Below are positions 45,025-56,600 of a stretch of DNA of 64,000 bases, piece after piece. The translations under genes were made by a program, and so were the position numbers. The notes beneath the pieces are model-generated. The model saw only the letters and a list, made by a program, of their open reading frames with translations, made no database searches and was not told the DNA's origin. How positions within the stretch are numbered: the stretch's first letter is position 1; each line of letters opens with the position of its first letter. The stretch is from positions 201,439,602-201,503,601 of the forward strand of contig OY856188.1 in the NCBI GenBank assembly GCA_963693315.1. Direction: 5' to 3'. The stretch is from Diogma glabrata (taxonomy: Eukaryota; Arthropoda; Insecta; Diptera; Cylindrotomidae).

Positions 45025-46299
45025 TTACATCATAATTGATCTAAACCAATTTTTGCTTTCCAAACATCTTGGATTTGTACAATGTGGACATCGTGTTAAA
45101 AATTTAGGATTAACCTTTATATCCTTTTTTATGTGATTAGTAATAATATCCGCTAACGCATTTATAAAAATGGGATGATCATTAGGAGCAGCAGCCCGAA
45201 GTATTTTTTCAGCTCCAACTTCTTTTGCTAAATCGTGACAATATTCAATATCAAGTTCATGTAACGTTTCAATATGTTCATTGACAAATGCAATTGGAAT
45301 GAGAATAAAATTTTTCTTTCCTTGTTTTACATAACCTTTTATAGCATCATCGGTGAATGGTTCCAACCATGGTAATGGACCAACTTTTGATTGCCAAACC
45401 AATGCGTATGGATTGCAGTGATTTAACTCTTGCATGACAGCATTAACAGAAGCACCCACCTCTGATGGATATGCATCACCTCGATTTACCGCTTTTAACG
45501 GCAACGAATGTGCTGAGAATAATAGTATCACATCTTTTCGGACATCTTCGTCAAATTTATTCAATTCATCTTTAATTCGTTCTGAAAAAGTTTTTATTAA
45601 AAGTGGATGTGTTGGCCAACGATCAATTACACTCCATTTTATATCTTTTGATATTGTTTTGTTTTTGTAATGTTGAAAAATTGAATTGAAACTTGAACCG
45701 GATGTAGCACAACTATATTGTGGATACTGTGAAAAAATTATCACCCTTTCTGGACAATCTCTACAAACAAAGTTTTAGAAATTAGTTTAAAAATAAAATG
45801 ATATCACTCAAATTTACTTTTCTATTTGTTCTAATGTCTTTTCGGTTAATGGATTTACATAACGAAATCCAACGTAATGTTTATGAGGAGCAGTTTCTGG
45901 TGAAATTTTATCTAATTCTTTACATAAGAGATTCCCTTGAATATTTGTCCATTTTAGAATTGGAGATCCTCCTCCGATTTCTGTGTACTTTTTTTGAACT
46001 TCTGCTGTCCGTCGTTGTGCAATCCATGGTCCTAATTTACTTTGGAATGGAAGTTGGATCATATCCCTATCGGTCATTATTCTTAATAGATAATCATGAA
46101 CTTGTTCTATTCTTTCTGGACCACCCATATTTAACATTAATATCGCTGTTTTAGGCTTCACCTGCGTACTGAAGCTGACCGGCCTATGTGCATACGCTGG
46201 AAATATTTACAATAAAAGATTTTAACCACAATTACAATACACATATTTAATTATTCACTTACCATTTCTAGATAAAATATTGTTCAATATTGATTTCAT
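45025..46299 (-). CDS. FECH: Ferrochelatase, mitochondrial (three exons, 383 aa)
   Basis: Minus-strand exons 46299-46263, 46196-45818 and 45760-45025 join in frame with GT-AG introns. A basic N-terminal leader of about 35 residues fits mitochondrial import. The mature part has [11 protein letters not shown], a [16 protein letters not shown] region, [49 protein letters not shown] (catalytic His), [15 protein letters not shown], and [20 protein letters not shown] (metal-binding His/Glu). The C-terminus [17 protein letters not shown] supplies the cysteines of the [2Fe-2S] cluster found in animal ferrochelatases. The enzyme inserts ferrous iron into protoporphyrin IX on the matrix side of the inner membrane, the last step of haem synthesis. 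Length is slightly under the human precursor (423 aa). It appears intact. Confidence 0.96.
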
Positions 46300-47210
46300 T
46301 ATTAATTATCTATATAACCGTTCTCGTCAAAAATCTGAATGTGGTAAAAGATGACAAGCCAAATAATAAGATAAGCTTTACGGAGTTTGTTGATATGACA
46401 TTGCTCAATGAACTATAATTATATAGTTGATAACGAAGATATTATATTTTAAGTTTGGGTGGTTTGAAGCTTTGCTATACATATGCCGACATTCAAAATT
46501 CAAATATGATTTTTTCAGTACAATTGTACTTACTTTTAGAAACTGCGATATTATCAAACCGCACAATAATATTACGATTCCGGATAACGAGCATTTTTTT
46601 TAAAATTAAGTGCCATTTTAATTGAATGTGTAAATTTTACTTACGAACTGAAACATATTTAGAACTACTCTAGGTAGTTCTCACTGTAGGACTTGATTAA
46701 CTCGGTAGTAAAGTTATCTAACCGTATATTAATGAAACTACTTAAAACCATGTTATCTGAGCTAGGAATCGAATAGAAGCGTCTCGCGTTATCTCCAAGG
46801 ACTGAATTTTCAACGGAATTTGTTTTGTTTGTCATATCAGAGCGTTACATAAGATAGGATTTCCTCCTTTTCTAGGCCATCTTTCCTAGTCGGTTTGTTG
46901 ATAGAATAAAAATTACCGTCGATTCCCATTTTTCTGCATATGTGCAAATTAATCCAATGGTGTAGTTTTACTCTAACTTTAAGTTATCTATCACAGCAGT
47001 CTTGAGCTTGGTCATATTCCTACAAACGTTCTGAAGTAAACTAATTTTCAAACCTTAGATAAGGCAACATTCATTGCAATCTCAAGGATCTCAGATATAT
47101 TTGCCTATTTTATTATTTCATGCAGACGCTGGAGAGATAAATAGAAGAAAGACTTTGTTACTGCTGATAATAGTGTCACTTTTTCTAAAACAAACGCCAC
47201 TCACACACTG
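46300..47210. other. Upstream region of ferrochelatase and intergenic DNA
   Basis: No open frame with domain signal. The first few hundred bases should include the ferrochelatase promoter. The rest is unassigned. Confidence 0.45.
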
Positions 47211-47430
47211 GGGCCCTATTCCCGAACACATAAATGTGAATTTTGACAATATTGTGAAGTTTGTATTGCATAACATTAAACAATAACGGTAACGATTTTC
47301 TAAATTCAATTTAGACAACGTTGTGAAATTCGTTTTTCGAAAAATCGATACCGTTACCGTTTAATGTTACGCAATACAAACTTAACAATATTGTCGAAAT
47401 TCACATTTATGTGTTCGGGAATAGGGTTCC
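47211..47430. mobile_element. 220-bp MITE with approximately 80-bp terminal inverted repeats
   Basis: Left arm 47211-47293 (starts GGGCCCTATTCCCGAACAC) and right arm 47353-47430 (ends GTGTTCGGGAATAGGGTTCC) are inverted copies with few mismatches around a 60-base centre. It is non-coding. The target duplication could not be fixed. Confidence 0.75.
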
Positions 47431-48559
47431 TGACCATAATGTTTACGATAACTGATATCATAAAGATAATGGTCTTAATGGTCAATTCTTAGTCAAAATG
47501 TTATGTTATGGAAGTGATCTCCTACTGTTGGTGTTACGGTATTGCCCGGGCTATATGAGAACTCAGGCGGTTTAGTACATCCCCACGTTTGTTCAGGATG
47601 AAAAATAAAAGTGTTTGGGTCCCATTTCCCAATTCTATCTCAAATGGAAGCTTCTTTCTAAATTATAATTCACTTTTCCAAAATTTATTTCAAATTATGT
47701 TGCTATATAATGGTAATTATAATGGTGTGACATTCTCAAATGGTTTACAAGAAACTCTTCTTCTTCTTAGGAAACCAAGTCGTCACGATTCCAATCCTAA
47801 ACAGCAAGGTGTTGGATAAAGTTCAATCAGTAGATGAAACCAGCAAACATAATTGAAATACGGTAGGCGTTGTTGGCCCATATGAAAATAATACCTCACA
47901 TCTCTTTCTTTTCTACCTCAGAAGCATTCATAACTGAAATACCAATAGTTTCATAAAATTCAAAAATTCTATTTTTTTTTCAAAATTATAACAAAATCAA
48001 AAATTGAAACTTTTTCCAATATTCTAAAAATATTGCAAAAATTATTACACAAACTTTTTTATTAAATTATAAATTAAAAACAATTCTAAATGTAACATGC
48101 CAAAACAAATTCAATGTTTTCTTTATAGTTGTGCAAATTTTTATAAAATTAATGAAAATAATTACGAGAGTAATTTAAATTTATTGTGTTATTTCAAATT
48201 TATGTTACGAAAACTTGCGGTCATACTTTTTTCGTTATGGACAAATTAATTTTTAATTATAAAATATCAACAATTATATGTTTGATTATAATGAAAGCCG
48301 AAACGTCATTTAATTTTCATTTATTTTTATTTTTTATACAGTCGCAGGGAGGGAGAAACTATTAATTTTTTGTGGTAGGGGTTTTTTCTTATAGATTTTA
48401 AAAAACTCGCAATAATTGTACAATTTGGAATAATATTTAAAATTTACGCACGTTTATGGAAAGACATAACTGTTTCTCTCTGGGACAAAGAGAGTTGAGA
48501 CAAACAAACAAAAAAACGATTTGACATAAGTAGAGACATGCTAAATATTAGTTGTGGTG
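47431..48559. other. Intergenic, AT-rich
   Basis: A 76-codon plus frame at 47589-47819 has no recognisable features. No terminal repeats or RNA genes were seen. Confidence 0.45.
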
Positions 48560-49035
48560 ATCGGTTGATTGAAAGTTAGGCATGTTTAGTGTTAACAATA
48601 ATGAATCATAAATTAATGTCTCTGAATAGCCGAAGAGCATGGTTGGCATGGTCAACTAGGATCGTGATTCTAAATTATGTTTCCTTTAGGAATTTATAAA
48701 CGTTCATTTTAAAATTTAAGGATTAAAATTATCAGGAAAACCCCACGCCGGTAAGGAATTCCAAGAGTGCGAGACCCGATTAAAAAAATCACACTGAAAG
48801 GCTACATATCTACACTTTGTTATTTTACAGCTCTTGTATGACACAATAATAATGCAGACCGCGGTATAACCCTTTCATCCATAACGTATTTATAAAAAAT
48901 CGTTAAACAGCAACATTTCTCCTGTGCTGCAATGAATCAAGTTTCTTAGTCAAATGAGAGCTAATTTAGTAGCTCTTCGCTGTATAGCATCAACACCCCT
49001 CAAACTTCTTACGTACGCACCACACCGAACAGGAA
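48560..49035 (-). pseudogene. LINE 3'-end fragment (C-terminal RT region and 3' UTR), antisense
   Basis: The minus strand encodes degraded text of the LINE C-terminal domain (CSVWCV...., then LTKKLDSLQHRRNVAV). It then matches the 3' end of the plus-strand LINE at 56590-56650, sharing TTCGGCTATTCA(T/G)AGAC and a later AACACTAAAC. So a second copy of that family lies head-to-head with the RT piece at 49036. Confidence 0.6.
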
Positions 49036-49273
49036 ACAACAACCTTATTTACAAATTACGATGTTATGCTTTGGACGAACAACTTATTGCTTGGGTACAG
49101 AGTTATATTTCTGAGCGAAAATTTCATCGGATGTTTTTCAACTAATTCTGGAGTTTCTCAAGGTTCCGGTTTGTCTCCAACTCTCTTTCAAATTTATATT
49201 AATGATTTGTTGAATTCAATAATTAATCCTACCTATAGCTTTGCTGATGAAATAAGACATAAACTATCAAATC
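49036..49273 (+). pseudogene. Older LINE: reverse transcriptase fragment, 5' of the nested insertion
   Basis: Encodes LIYKLRCYALDEQLIAWVQS, then SGVSQGSGLSPTLFQIYIND and YSFADEIRHKLSN, with a frameshift between. The third residue of the catalytic FADD box is altered to Glu. The coding text stops at the T-run of the young LINE and resumes at 55846, so the young LINE interrupts this element. Confidence 0.75.
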
Positions 49274-49658
49274 TTTTTTTTTTTTTTTATTTAATATTCA
49301 TAACATTTTTATTTTAGTATAATTACAATAAGTTTAACACAATGTTTGTTACAAAATGTTGATGAAATAGGGAGACCATGTGCTTAATGCAGTGGTAGGT
49401 CTACCTTCAGATAATAAACAAACTTTTAAATATTGATTGGGGGGTGCGTTTAATTAGGTTGTTTGAAAAAAAAACAAGATAATAAATTCAAAACAATACA
49501 AAAGAAAGATTTGAGCTACAACAAAAACAAAAAATTAAACAAAATAATAAAACAAAATAAAATATGTCTTACATGTTGCTCTGCAAAATATCACAGCCAT
49601 CCACTTAAAAAATTTACACTATTATAGAATGAAAAAGCTTCAAATATTATAAATATGT

Positions 49659-52600
49659 TTACGATATAATAATACAACAAAGGCAATAAAGGAAAACAAA
49701 ATTGACCAATAAATAAATTCTCAATTTCTCAAACACGTAACCAAAACTTGAAAAGGTGACCTTCGATATCTTCAATAGAAAATAGCCATTTTTTAATACT
49801 TCAAGAAACGCTTTTAAAAGTTTCTCATTTTTTAATTTATCCGGCAAACTATTGAATAGGTATGGACCCATGTATAAATATGAGCGTCTAAAACCTTCTT
49901 TAAGGATCTTTGGTAAAATACACAGACTTCTATCCCTAATATTGTATCTAGTGTGTAGTTTTATATTTAGTTGACCACTACGCTTAAAGAAGGTTTTTAA
50001 GACCGTATAAACATACAAATATCGCAATGGTAATGAATTTGCCATAATGAATAGAGGTAAGCTAGTATGTGTGCGTTTTTTTCGATACAAAATTCGAATT
50101 GCATGCTTTTGGCCAGTAACTACGGGCTTTATATTTGTGTAATAAGCACTACCCCAACAAGATATACCATACTTCGCGATTTAATCATTGCATTCTAAAA
50201 GAGTAATAATGTGTTTTGTGGAACAAAAGGTCTAATTAGATACATTTTGCGGATAGCAACCATTATATTTTTTGCTAAAGCTTGAGTATGTGGTTTAAAT
50301 TTTAATTTCTCATCTAATATCAAACCTAAATACCTAAAACTTGTCACAGTCTCAATAGGGATACAAAGTTCATTGCATAAAGCTCTATTGCAAAAAACAC
50401 TATGATACATAATTTGTCTTGTAGGAGCAGGCCCATTTTCAAAAAACATGACTTTCGTTTTGGGGCTTAATAACATTAAATGATTGTCAAACCAAGCTCT
50501 TAAGATATATAGATCATGACGAATTAAGGAGTCTAACACATCTGAGCTTTTATATAGGTAAATAACAGCCAAATCATCTGCGAAAGCAACAGGTTTTCCC
50601 TTAAGACCAATAGAAAAAACAGAATTAAAATAAATAAGAAACAAAATAGGACCCAATACAGACCCTTGAGGTACTCCAATATTCAATATTATTGGATCGC
50701 TGAGCTCACCATTAACTTTTACTACCTGTGAACGATTTTTCAAATAAGAAGAAAACCATTCAAGTGCCACTCCTCGTATTCCAATGTGATTCAATTTAGT
50801 CAGCAATACCTTGTGATTCACCGTGTCAAAAGCTTTGCTGATATCAACAAACAAAGCCATAATATTATTATGATTATTTAAATTAGATTGTACGTAGTTT
50901 ATGAAAGAAATAAGGGCATCCTCAGTGCTTTTGTTTTTTTGGAAGCCGAATTGATTTTCGTTTACAAAGTTTATCTTTTCCAAATAACTAACTAATTGTG
51001 TCTTCACTATTTTTTCGAAAACCTTTGAAACCGCAGGGAGTAAAGATATGGGACGGTAATTGTTCAAGTCCAGTTTACTTCCTTTCTTATGAAGTGGTAT
51101 AACAACAGCTAATTTCATTTCGTCGGGGAAGGAACCAGACAAGAAACTACGATTGAATATGTACGCGAGAGCTTCCGAACAGCATGGAATAACTTTTTTC
51201 ATTAGAGAATTACTAATGTTATCAATTCCATGCGACTGCTTATTTTGTAACTCTGCAGTAGCTCTTAAAACATCAGATGAGATGACAGGCTTAAAGAAGA
51301 AACTATTTCCATTAGAGTTACAATTACCATAAATTGTGTCTGACCCCACAGAATGCTTTGGAATAGATTCTGATATCTTTAAAGGAGCACTTGCAAAAAA
51401 AGAATTAAACTCAGTTGCAATATCTTTGGAAACCATAATTTTTTGATCTGTATCAGCTTGGTTTATAGTATGTATAGTGTTCTCATTACATTGTTTAGTT
51501 AAAATGCTATCAATAAGTTTCCACTGCATTTTACTATTACTTGAACTAGCTCGAAATCTATCCTCATAATAGGAGATTTTAGTTGATTCGATGGAATCTC
51601 TTAATCTATCGCAAAATTTCGAGTAATATTTTGATAGTTTTTTATTTTGAGGGAACCGTAACGCTTTCTTATACAAAACCTTTTTCTTTTTGACTAAGCA
51701 TAATAATTTATCAGTTATCCAAGGCTGAAGTTTTTTATTTGATACCTTGTTAATGTTTTGAGTGCAATTTGTAACATGTGAATTAAAAATGTTAATATAG
51801 CTTTTATATGCTAGACTCGGATTCACATCCACAAATACTTCGTTCCAACTTTCGTTAGCCAGTGTCTCAACCAGTTTTCCTAAATTTATTTTAAAAGCTT
51901 TTTCAAAATTTGCTCTCAATGGTTGGTTTTTTTGCTTATAGTTAATATGAAGAATGATCATGTTATGGTCTGTTATCTTTAAATCAGCAGAAATGGCTTT
52001 GGCGACTACACGATTAGTTTCACATCGATGATAAACATGGTCTATACAAGTTCCAGACATTAATCTTGTGGGAACATCAACAAGAGACTCAAGACCAAAA
52101 GCAGATAACAGAAGTTGATACTGGAGAGAATTAACAGTATCACTCATGATATCAATGTTAAAATCACCCACTAGAAATAAATTTTTGCAATTCATTGAAC
52201 CGCATAAGATTTCTAATTCTGAAACAAAGAATTGCACAGAATGAAAGTGAAATCTATAAAAACACACAAAACATAAATCTATCGACGCATACATTAATTT
52301 GCAGACAATCAGCTGATCTGAGAGAATGCTTAGTAATATTATATTCATTAATAGAATTACTCACATATACCACAACTCTCCCAGCAGCATACTCATTATT
52401 GCAATTTGCATGCATTTTGTAATCTATTATGTTATAATTTTCGACTTCATTGTCACCTATCCAAATCTCGGTTAAAAAAATTAAAAGAGGTTGAAAACTA
52501 AGACTTTCCAAATTGAACGTAGATAAATCAAAATTTCTTCGTAAGCTTCTGATATTTTGCAAAACAACAGGAAAATTTGAATTGCCTAAAAAATAGAAAT

Positions 52601-52679
52601 TATTAGAATTGGAACTATTTGAATTAATTGACATATTACTGTCACTGTTTTCCGATAAAAGAGAATTATTATTACTCAT
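49659..52679 (-). pseudogene. LINE-B ORF2 (endonuclease + reverse transcriptase), two frameshifts
   Basis: ATG at 52679, 30 bases after the ORF1 stop. Endonuclease motifs: VVLQNIRSLRRNFDLS, LFLVGDFNIDIM, GTCIDHVYHR and KITDHNMIILHINY. Reverse transcriptase: LAVVIPLHKKGSKLDLNNYR, SKVFEKIVKTQL, NQFGFQKNKSTEDALI, ALFVDISKAFDTVNHKVLL, IGVPQGSVLGPILFLIYFNS and catalytic VAFADDLAVIY, then FRYLGLILDEKLKFKPH. The C-terminal GPYLFNSLPDKLKNE block lies near 49820. The middle frame is open for over 700 codons. The frame shifts near 52260 (in the endonuclease) and near 50150 are the only breaks seen. A CR1/Jockey-like affiliation is inferred. Confidence 0.88.
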
Positions 52680-52709
52680 GGTATACTATCTTTTGGTTTA
52701 AAAATAAAT

Positions 52710-53669
52710 TTAATTTATTTTATTTAAATCACTAACAACTTTGATCGGAATAACAGGACTACCATCTGCTTTGCGTAACAAAATTGTTCCATTTCTAATC
52801 CAGATGTATTTGTATGATTTCTCTCGCTTTAACCGGGATGCCTCTTTGAAAAGTTGATGCCTTAATGGTGTGAGATTTTCGTTGACAAAAATTTTTTTCT
52901 CTGAAGAATTCCCAAATATTTTTCTTACAGTGAGATGTTTAGCAAATTTACGCTTCTGCATGATAACGGTATTTTTAGTTTGCGTGGACGAAAAATTCAA
53001 CACCACACATGATGAGGTTTTTAATTTGTAACACTGTTTCACATCACTAGGGGAAATGTTTAGCTGCAAGCCAATATTACATACTGAAATCGCCATAGTT
53101 TTTATGTACATATTATCAATGTTTTCAGGCAGCCCATGAATTTCAACGTTATTGTTTCGATTATTCTGGTCAAGGTTATCCAGTTGTTGCTCAAGAGAAT
53201 CCATTTTCATTTTCAATACAGCATTTTCCTTTTTAAGGTCCTCTATAACACTCATTTTTCCAGTTAAAGTAATAACTTGCGATTTTATATCTTGTAAAGA
53301 TAATTCCAGATGCTGCCATTTATCATTAAAATCTTTAGTTAAATGCAATATTTGTTGAAAAATGAAGTTCAAATCTAGAGATGTGTTAACAATGTTATTC
53401 GAGTTTGGTTCTGGAGGTAGTACCTTTTTTTCATTCTGATTCAAATTTTTAGTTGAGCGGAGTGCTTTCGAGTCTAATCCACGTCGATTACATCTATTCA
53501 AGTTATCACAGTTATCACAATGCCATGAGTGATCAACTTCATTAAAATAGTCAATATCTTCTTGGTTTAAATTAACACATGCACTGTGCCAATATTTCTG
53601 ACATTTGCCACATATTACTTTGGGCTCATCACGATTTACTTTTTTTGTACACACTGCACACAACGACAT
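52710..53669 (-). CDS. LINE-B ORF1: PHD-finger, coiled-coil RNA-binding protein (319 aa)
   Basis: The first ATG (53669) gives MSLCAVC. A PHD-type zinc finger follows (residues about 4-53: C-x2-C, ICGKC, W-H-x2-C, and the W-H-C-x2-C end), then a linker and a coiled coil (about 115-165, with LKMKMDSLEQQLDNLDQN). After it comes an RRM-like region beginning NNVEIHGLPEN (about 170), and a basic C-terminal domain. PHD fingers in ORF1 are known from CR1-like LINEs and may guide chromatin association, while the rest acts as nucleic-acid chaperone. The frame is intact, unlike ORF2. Confidence 0.85.
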   Translation of the reverse strand: MSLCAVCTKKVNRDEPKVICGKCQKYWHSACVNLNQEDIDYFNEVDHSWHCDNCDNLNRCNRRGLDSKALRSTKNLNQNEKKVLPPEPNSNNIVNTSLDLNFIFQQILHLTKDFNDKWQHLELSLQDIKSQVITLTGKMSVIEDLKKENAVLKMKMDSLEQQLDNLDQNNRNNNVEIHGLPENIDNMYIKTMAISVCNIGLQLNISPSDVKQCYKLKTSSCVVLNFSSTQTKNTVIMQKRKFAKHLTVRKIFGNSSEKKIFVNENLTPLRHQLFKEASRLKREKSYKYIWIRNGTILLRKADGSPVIPIKVVSDLNKIN

Positions 53670-54086
53670 TTTTACTAAAACCAATCTTTTGCTTTAATAC
53701 AATTTTATGAAATAAATGATAGAATGTTGCTGTTTATAATTATGATTGAAAATTGAATTGAAAAAGTAAAACAAACAAGTTCACGTAGACGAGTTTATAT
53801 AACAAAGGAGCTAACTGCAAAACGTTTTTTTTTTTAATGAACTATGTTATTTTATTTGTTTTTATGGTATTGAAAAACAGCTTGGATTATTTATTTCTTA
53901 TTAATAATTTAACATGAATTTAACTTCTTAATAATTTAACAGTCGGTTAACATCGATTCAAAAACAAAATGATTTAAAAATTATTTAATCCTTTAATTAA
54001 TTATATTAAAATAAATAAATATCACCACAATCAATAAACAACTGCACCCCACAACAGTTGAATTATTAATGAAGTATTATCTACAT

Positions 54087-55825
54087 CAGTGATGCCAGAT
54101 TTTCAAAAATGAATTTCCCGTTGACGTATCGGAAATTCCCGATTTTTCCCGTTTTTTTAAGAAAAAATCCCTCAGAAATTCCCATCAAGTTTTCAATAAA
54201 AATATACATATAAATTCAATTATTTATTAAAAAATCTTCAAAAACCACCACAATTATAACAAAATTTATCCTTCCGACAACTATAAATATAGGTTTCTCT
54301 CTGTTTTTTACGACTTTATTTGTGTATGTTATTAGTCTTAATATATAGAATGAAACAAACAGCTGTTATTGTTATTCTGTACGGCGAATGTGGCGGAACA
54401 CAATATAACAATTTATTTGATTGTATTGAATGCTGAAATAAATTTTATTTTATTTTATGAAAATTTGATTGCATGTTATAAAAAATCAAACATTTTCAAC
54501 CAAAAAGCAAACATTTTCGACCTGTAGCCCTATTCCGGTACATCGTGAAATAGGAATTGGGAAATAAATTGTAGTCATTTTTCATAGCTAGTATATGTCC
54601 GTGCCGCGGGAAATAACAAATTCGTATTAGAAAATATTTCGTTATTTCATTTATTGCACTTTTTTCTCAATTCACAATTCCCAGAGAAATGCCGGAATAG
54701 ACGTACTGATTATATAAAAGACAGTCAATTCAAACTGAAGCGCATGTCCCTCTCTCGAATATTAAAAAAGGCAAAGACTACTATGATTAAATTGAATTAA
54801 ATTTCCAGATGATTGTTTTTTGGTTTCTCATTAGTATAAACTTTGATGTCTTTCATCAGGTAGGGCTTTCATTAGGCTTTTTATAGGCTTTTCATTTTCA
54901 AAATACCAAATAATTAAATAGATATCGAAATTAATTCAAATTTATTTAATTGTTTCGAATTAATTATTCAAAAAAATACAATAAAATTCATCGTTTTTCC
55001 TTACTCGTTTTACTTGTTTTATCAACAAATTTTAAAATAATTCAATTTAAATTAATAAATGTTACTCTATCGGAAGGATAAAACGTTGTATTGGGTTCGT
55101 TTTTAATGAATTTTATTCTCTCGAAAATTTGTAATGCTGCTTGTTTTCCTTGAAAAATAAAATATTGCATTAAACACTTACATAATATATTACTATTGTT
55201 TCCATTCTCCATACAACTTGTGGAATAAGAAGGAACTGCGATAAAATGGAGCATTAAATCTATTAAAATTGAGAAGGACATTTTTTAAAAGAAGTAAATA
55301 TGTCTTGATTTCATGATTTTCCAAAAATTTTTAAATTGTAATAGCTCTTTTTCGATACGTAAACAACTGCTCAGAAATAAAATAGTGATGCCAAACATCC
55401 CAATTTTTTTGTAGTTCCAACTTTTGTATAGCCAGCTTGTAGTTCCAGGTGATTTCATTTCTCGTTTCGCAGCATCAAAATATTCCTGAAATTCAGATAA
55501 CATGGTGGTCCGTTGGGGTTTTCAAAATGTACCTATCTCCCTAAGAAATATTTAAACAGCAGAAGGCTTAAATTCCATCGCGGATTCGACAATACTAAAC
55601 CCGATAGATGGCATATACATTTAAGTAAAATTATCGGGTGATCGACATCTTTCTGAAGCCTGGTACAAAAATTGGTTGGTGCAACCATTTCAAAATAAGT
55701 TTTAATTTAAAACGATTCTATTATTAAATGTGAAAAATCCCGCACTTTCCAAGTTTTTTCCCGCTTTCCCGTTTTATACGAAATATCCCGCAAACGGGAA
55801 AAAATCCCGCGATCTGGCAACACTG
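54087..55825. mobile_element. Non-autonomous hAT transposon (1.74 kb) with 8-bp target duplication
   Basis: Termini CAGTGATGCCAGAT and ATCTGGCAACACTG are flanked by ATCTACAT at 54079-54086 and 55826-55833. Subterminal TTCCCG/CGGGA repeats crowd both ends. No transposase is visible. Two minus-strand frames (55503-55285 and 55281-55042; one begins MLSEFQEYFDAAKREM) may be a decayed passenger gene. I do not recognise them. Confidence 0.9.
54526..54707. repeat. Small inverted repeat inside the hAT
   Basis: CCCTATTCCGG at the left and CCGGAATAG at the right enclose about 180 bases with further imperfect pairing (AATTGGGAAATAAA/ CAATTCCCAG). Probably a small MITE nested in the hAT. Confidence 0.5.
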
Positions 55826-55845
55826 ATCTACATTCACCATCAGCT

Positions 55846-56600
55846 CAAATTTGATAAATGATTTAAACGTTGATCTAACGACAATCATGGATTGGGATTT
55901 TGTTAACAGTTTTTCAATACGAGTAAATTTCAATACGAGTAAAACACAGGTTTGCAAATTTTCTAGATCATTCGCACCTAGTCTGTTTCCTCTAAAGTTT
56001 GACTCCAAAGATCTTGTGGAGAAAGAATCTGTAAGACTTCTAGGAGAAGAAGTTGAAAACAATATGAAATGAAATTCTCATATTTTCGGTCCAGCTAAGA
56101 ACACTGTTCAAACATTTGGCTTTTTGGGACAATGTCATACGTTTTTCAATGGCGAACAGCTTCTTTTAATATGCAAATCATTTATACGTCCCTGCATGAA
56201 ACACTGTTCTTATATATGGGGTATATGGTGTCTCGATTCTCTACAGTGCATAGCAAGATTGACAACTTAACTTTTACTAATGAGCCTGATTCCTTGCACA
56301 CAGAAAAAATTTTGTGATCTAACAATTTTCTATAAGTACATTAGGAATGAACGAACCTCCACAGCGATCAAATCTATTTTTCCTGAATCAGCAAACATAT
56401 CGCGTTACATCAGAGCAAATGTTGTGGCCAATCATTTTACGGTTCATATAAAAAAGTGCAGTTCACAGTGATTTTTTGAACAGAGCCTATCATGGATTTT
56501 TTCCAGATAGCTTTAATTCTCAGAGTTTTAAAGCAAGTGTTAATAAATTTCTCAAAGAAACTTAATTTCTTTAAACTTAATCCCAACTTCTAGTTGGTAT
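55846..56600 (+). pseudogene. Older LINE: C-terminal RT region, 3' of the nested insertion
   Basis: Continues the fragment at 49273: SNLINDLNVDL, VNFNTSKTQVCKFSRS, SVRLLGEEVENNMK, LLLICKSFIRPCM, CSYIWG, DLTIFYKYIRNERTS and a final SFKASVNKFLKET. Several frameshifts. The 3' untranslated part runs to about 56650 and matches, inverted, 48560-48640. Confidence 0.78.

Larger units (their letters stand above)
49274..55845 (-). mobile_element. LINE-B: near full-length non-LTR retrotransposon, itself hit by a hAT
   Basis: On the minus strand: 5' region (55845-55826 and 54086-53700, interrupted by the hAT), ORF1 (53669-52710), ORF2 (52679-49659), 3' untranslated region and a 15-base A-run (T-run at 49274-49288). 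Flanking older-LINE sequence is shared as TCAAAT on each side, a probable short target duplication. Without the hAT it is about 4.8 kb. Two frameshifts in ORF2 indicate inactivity. Confidence 0.82.

Noticed and set aside
47589..47819. 76-codon plus-strand frame
   Set aside because: Asn/Phe/Leu-rich text typical of AT-rich chance frames; no promoter or homology.
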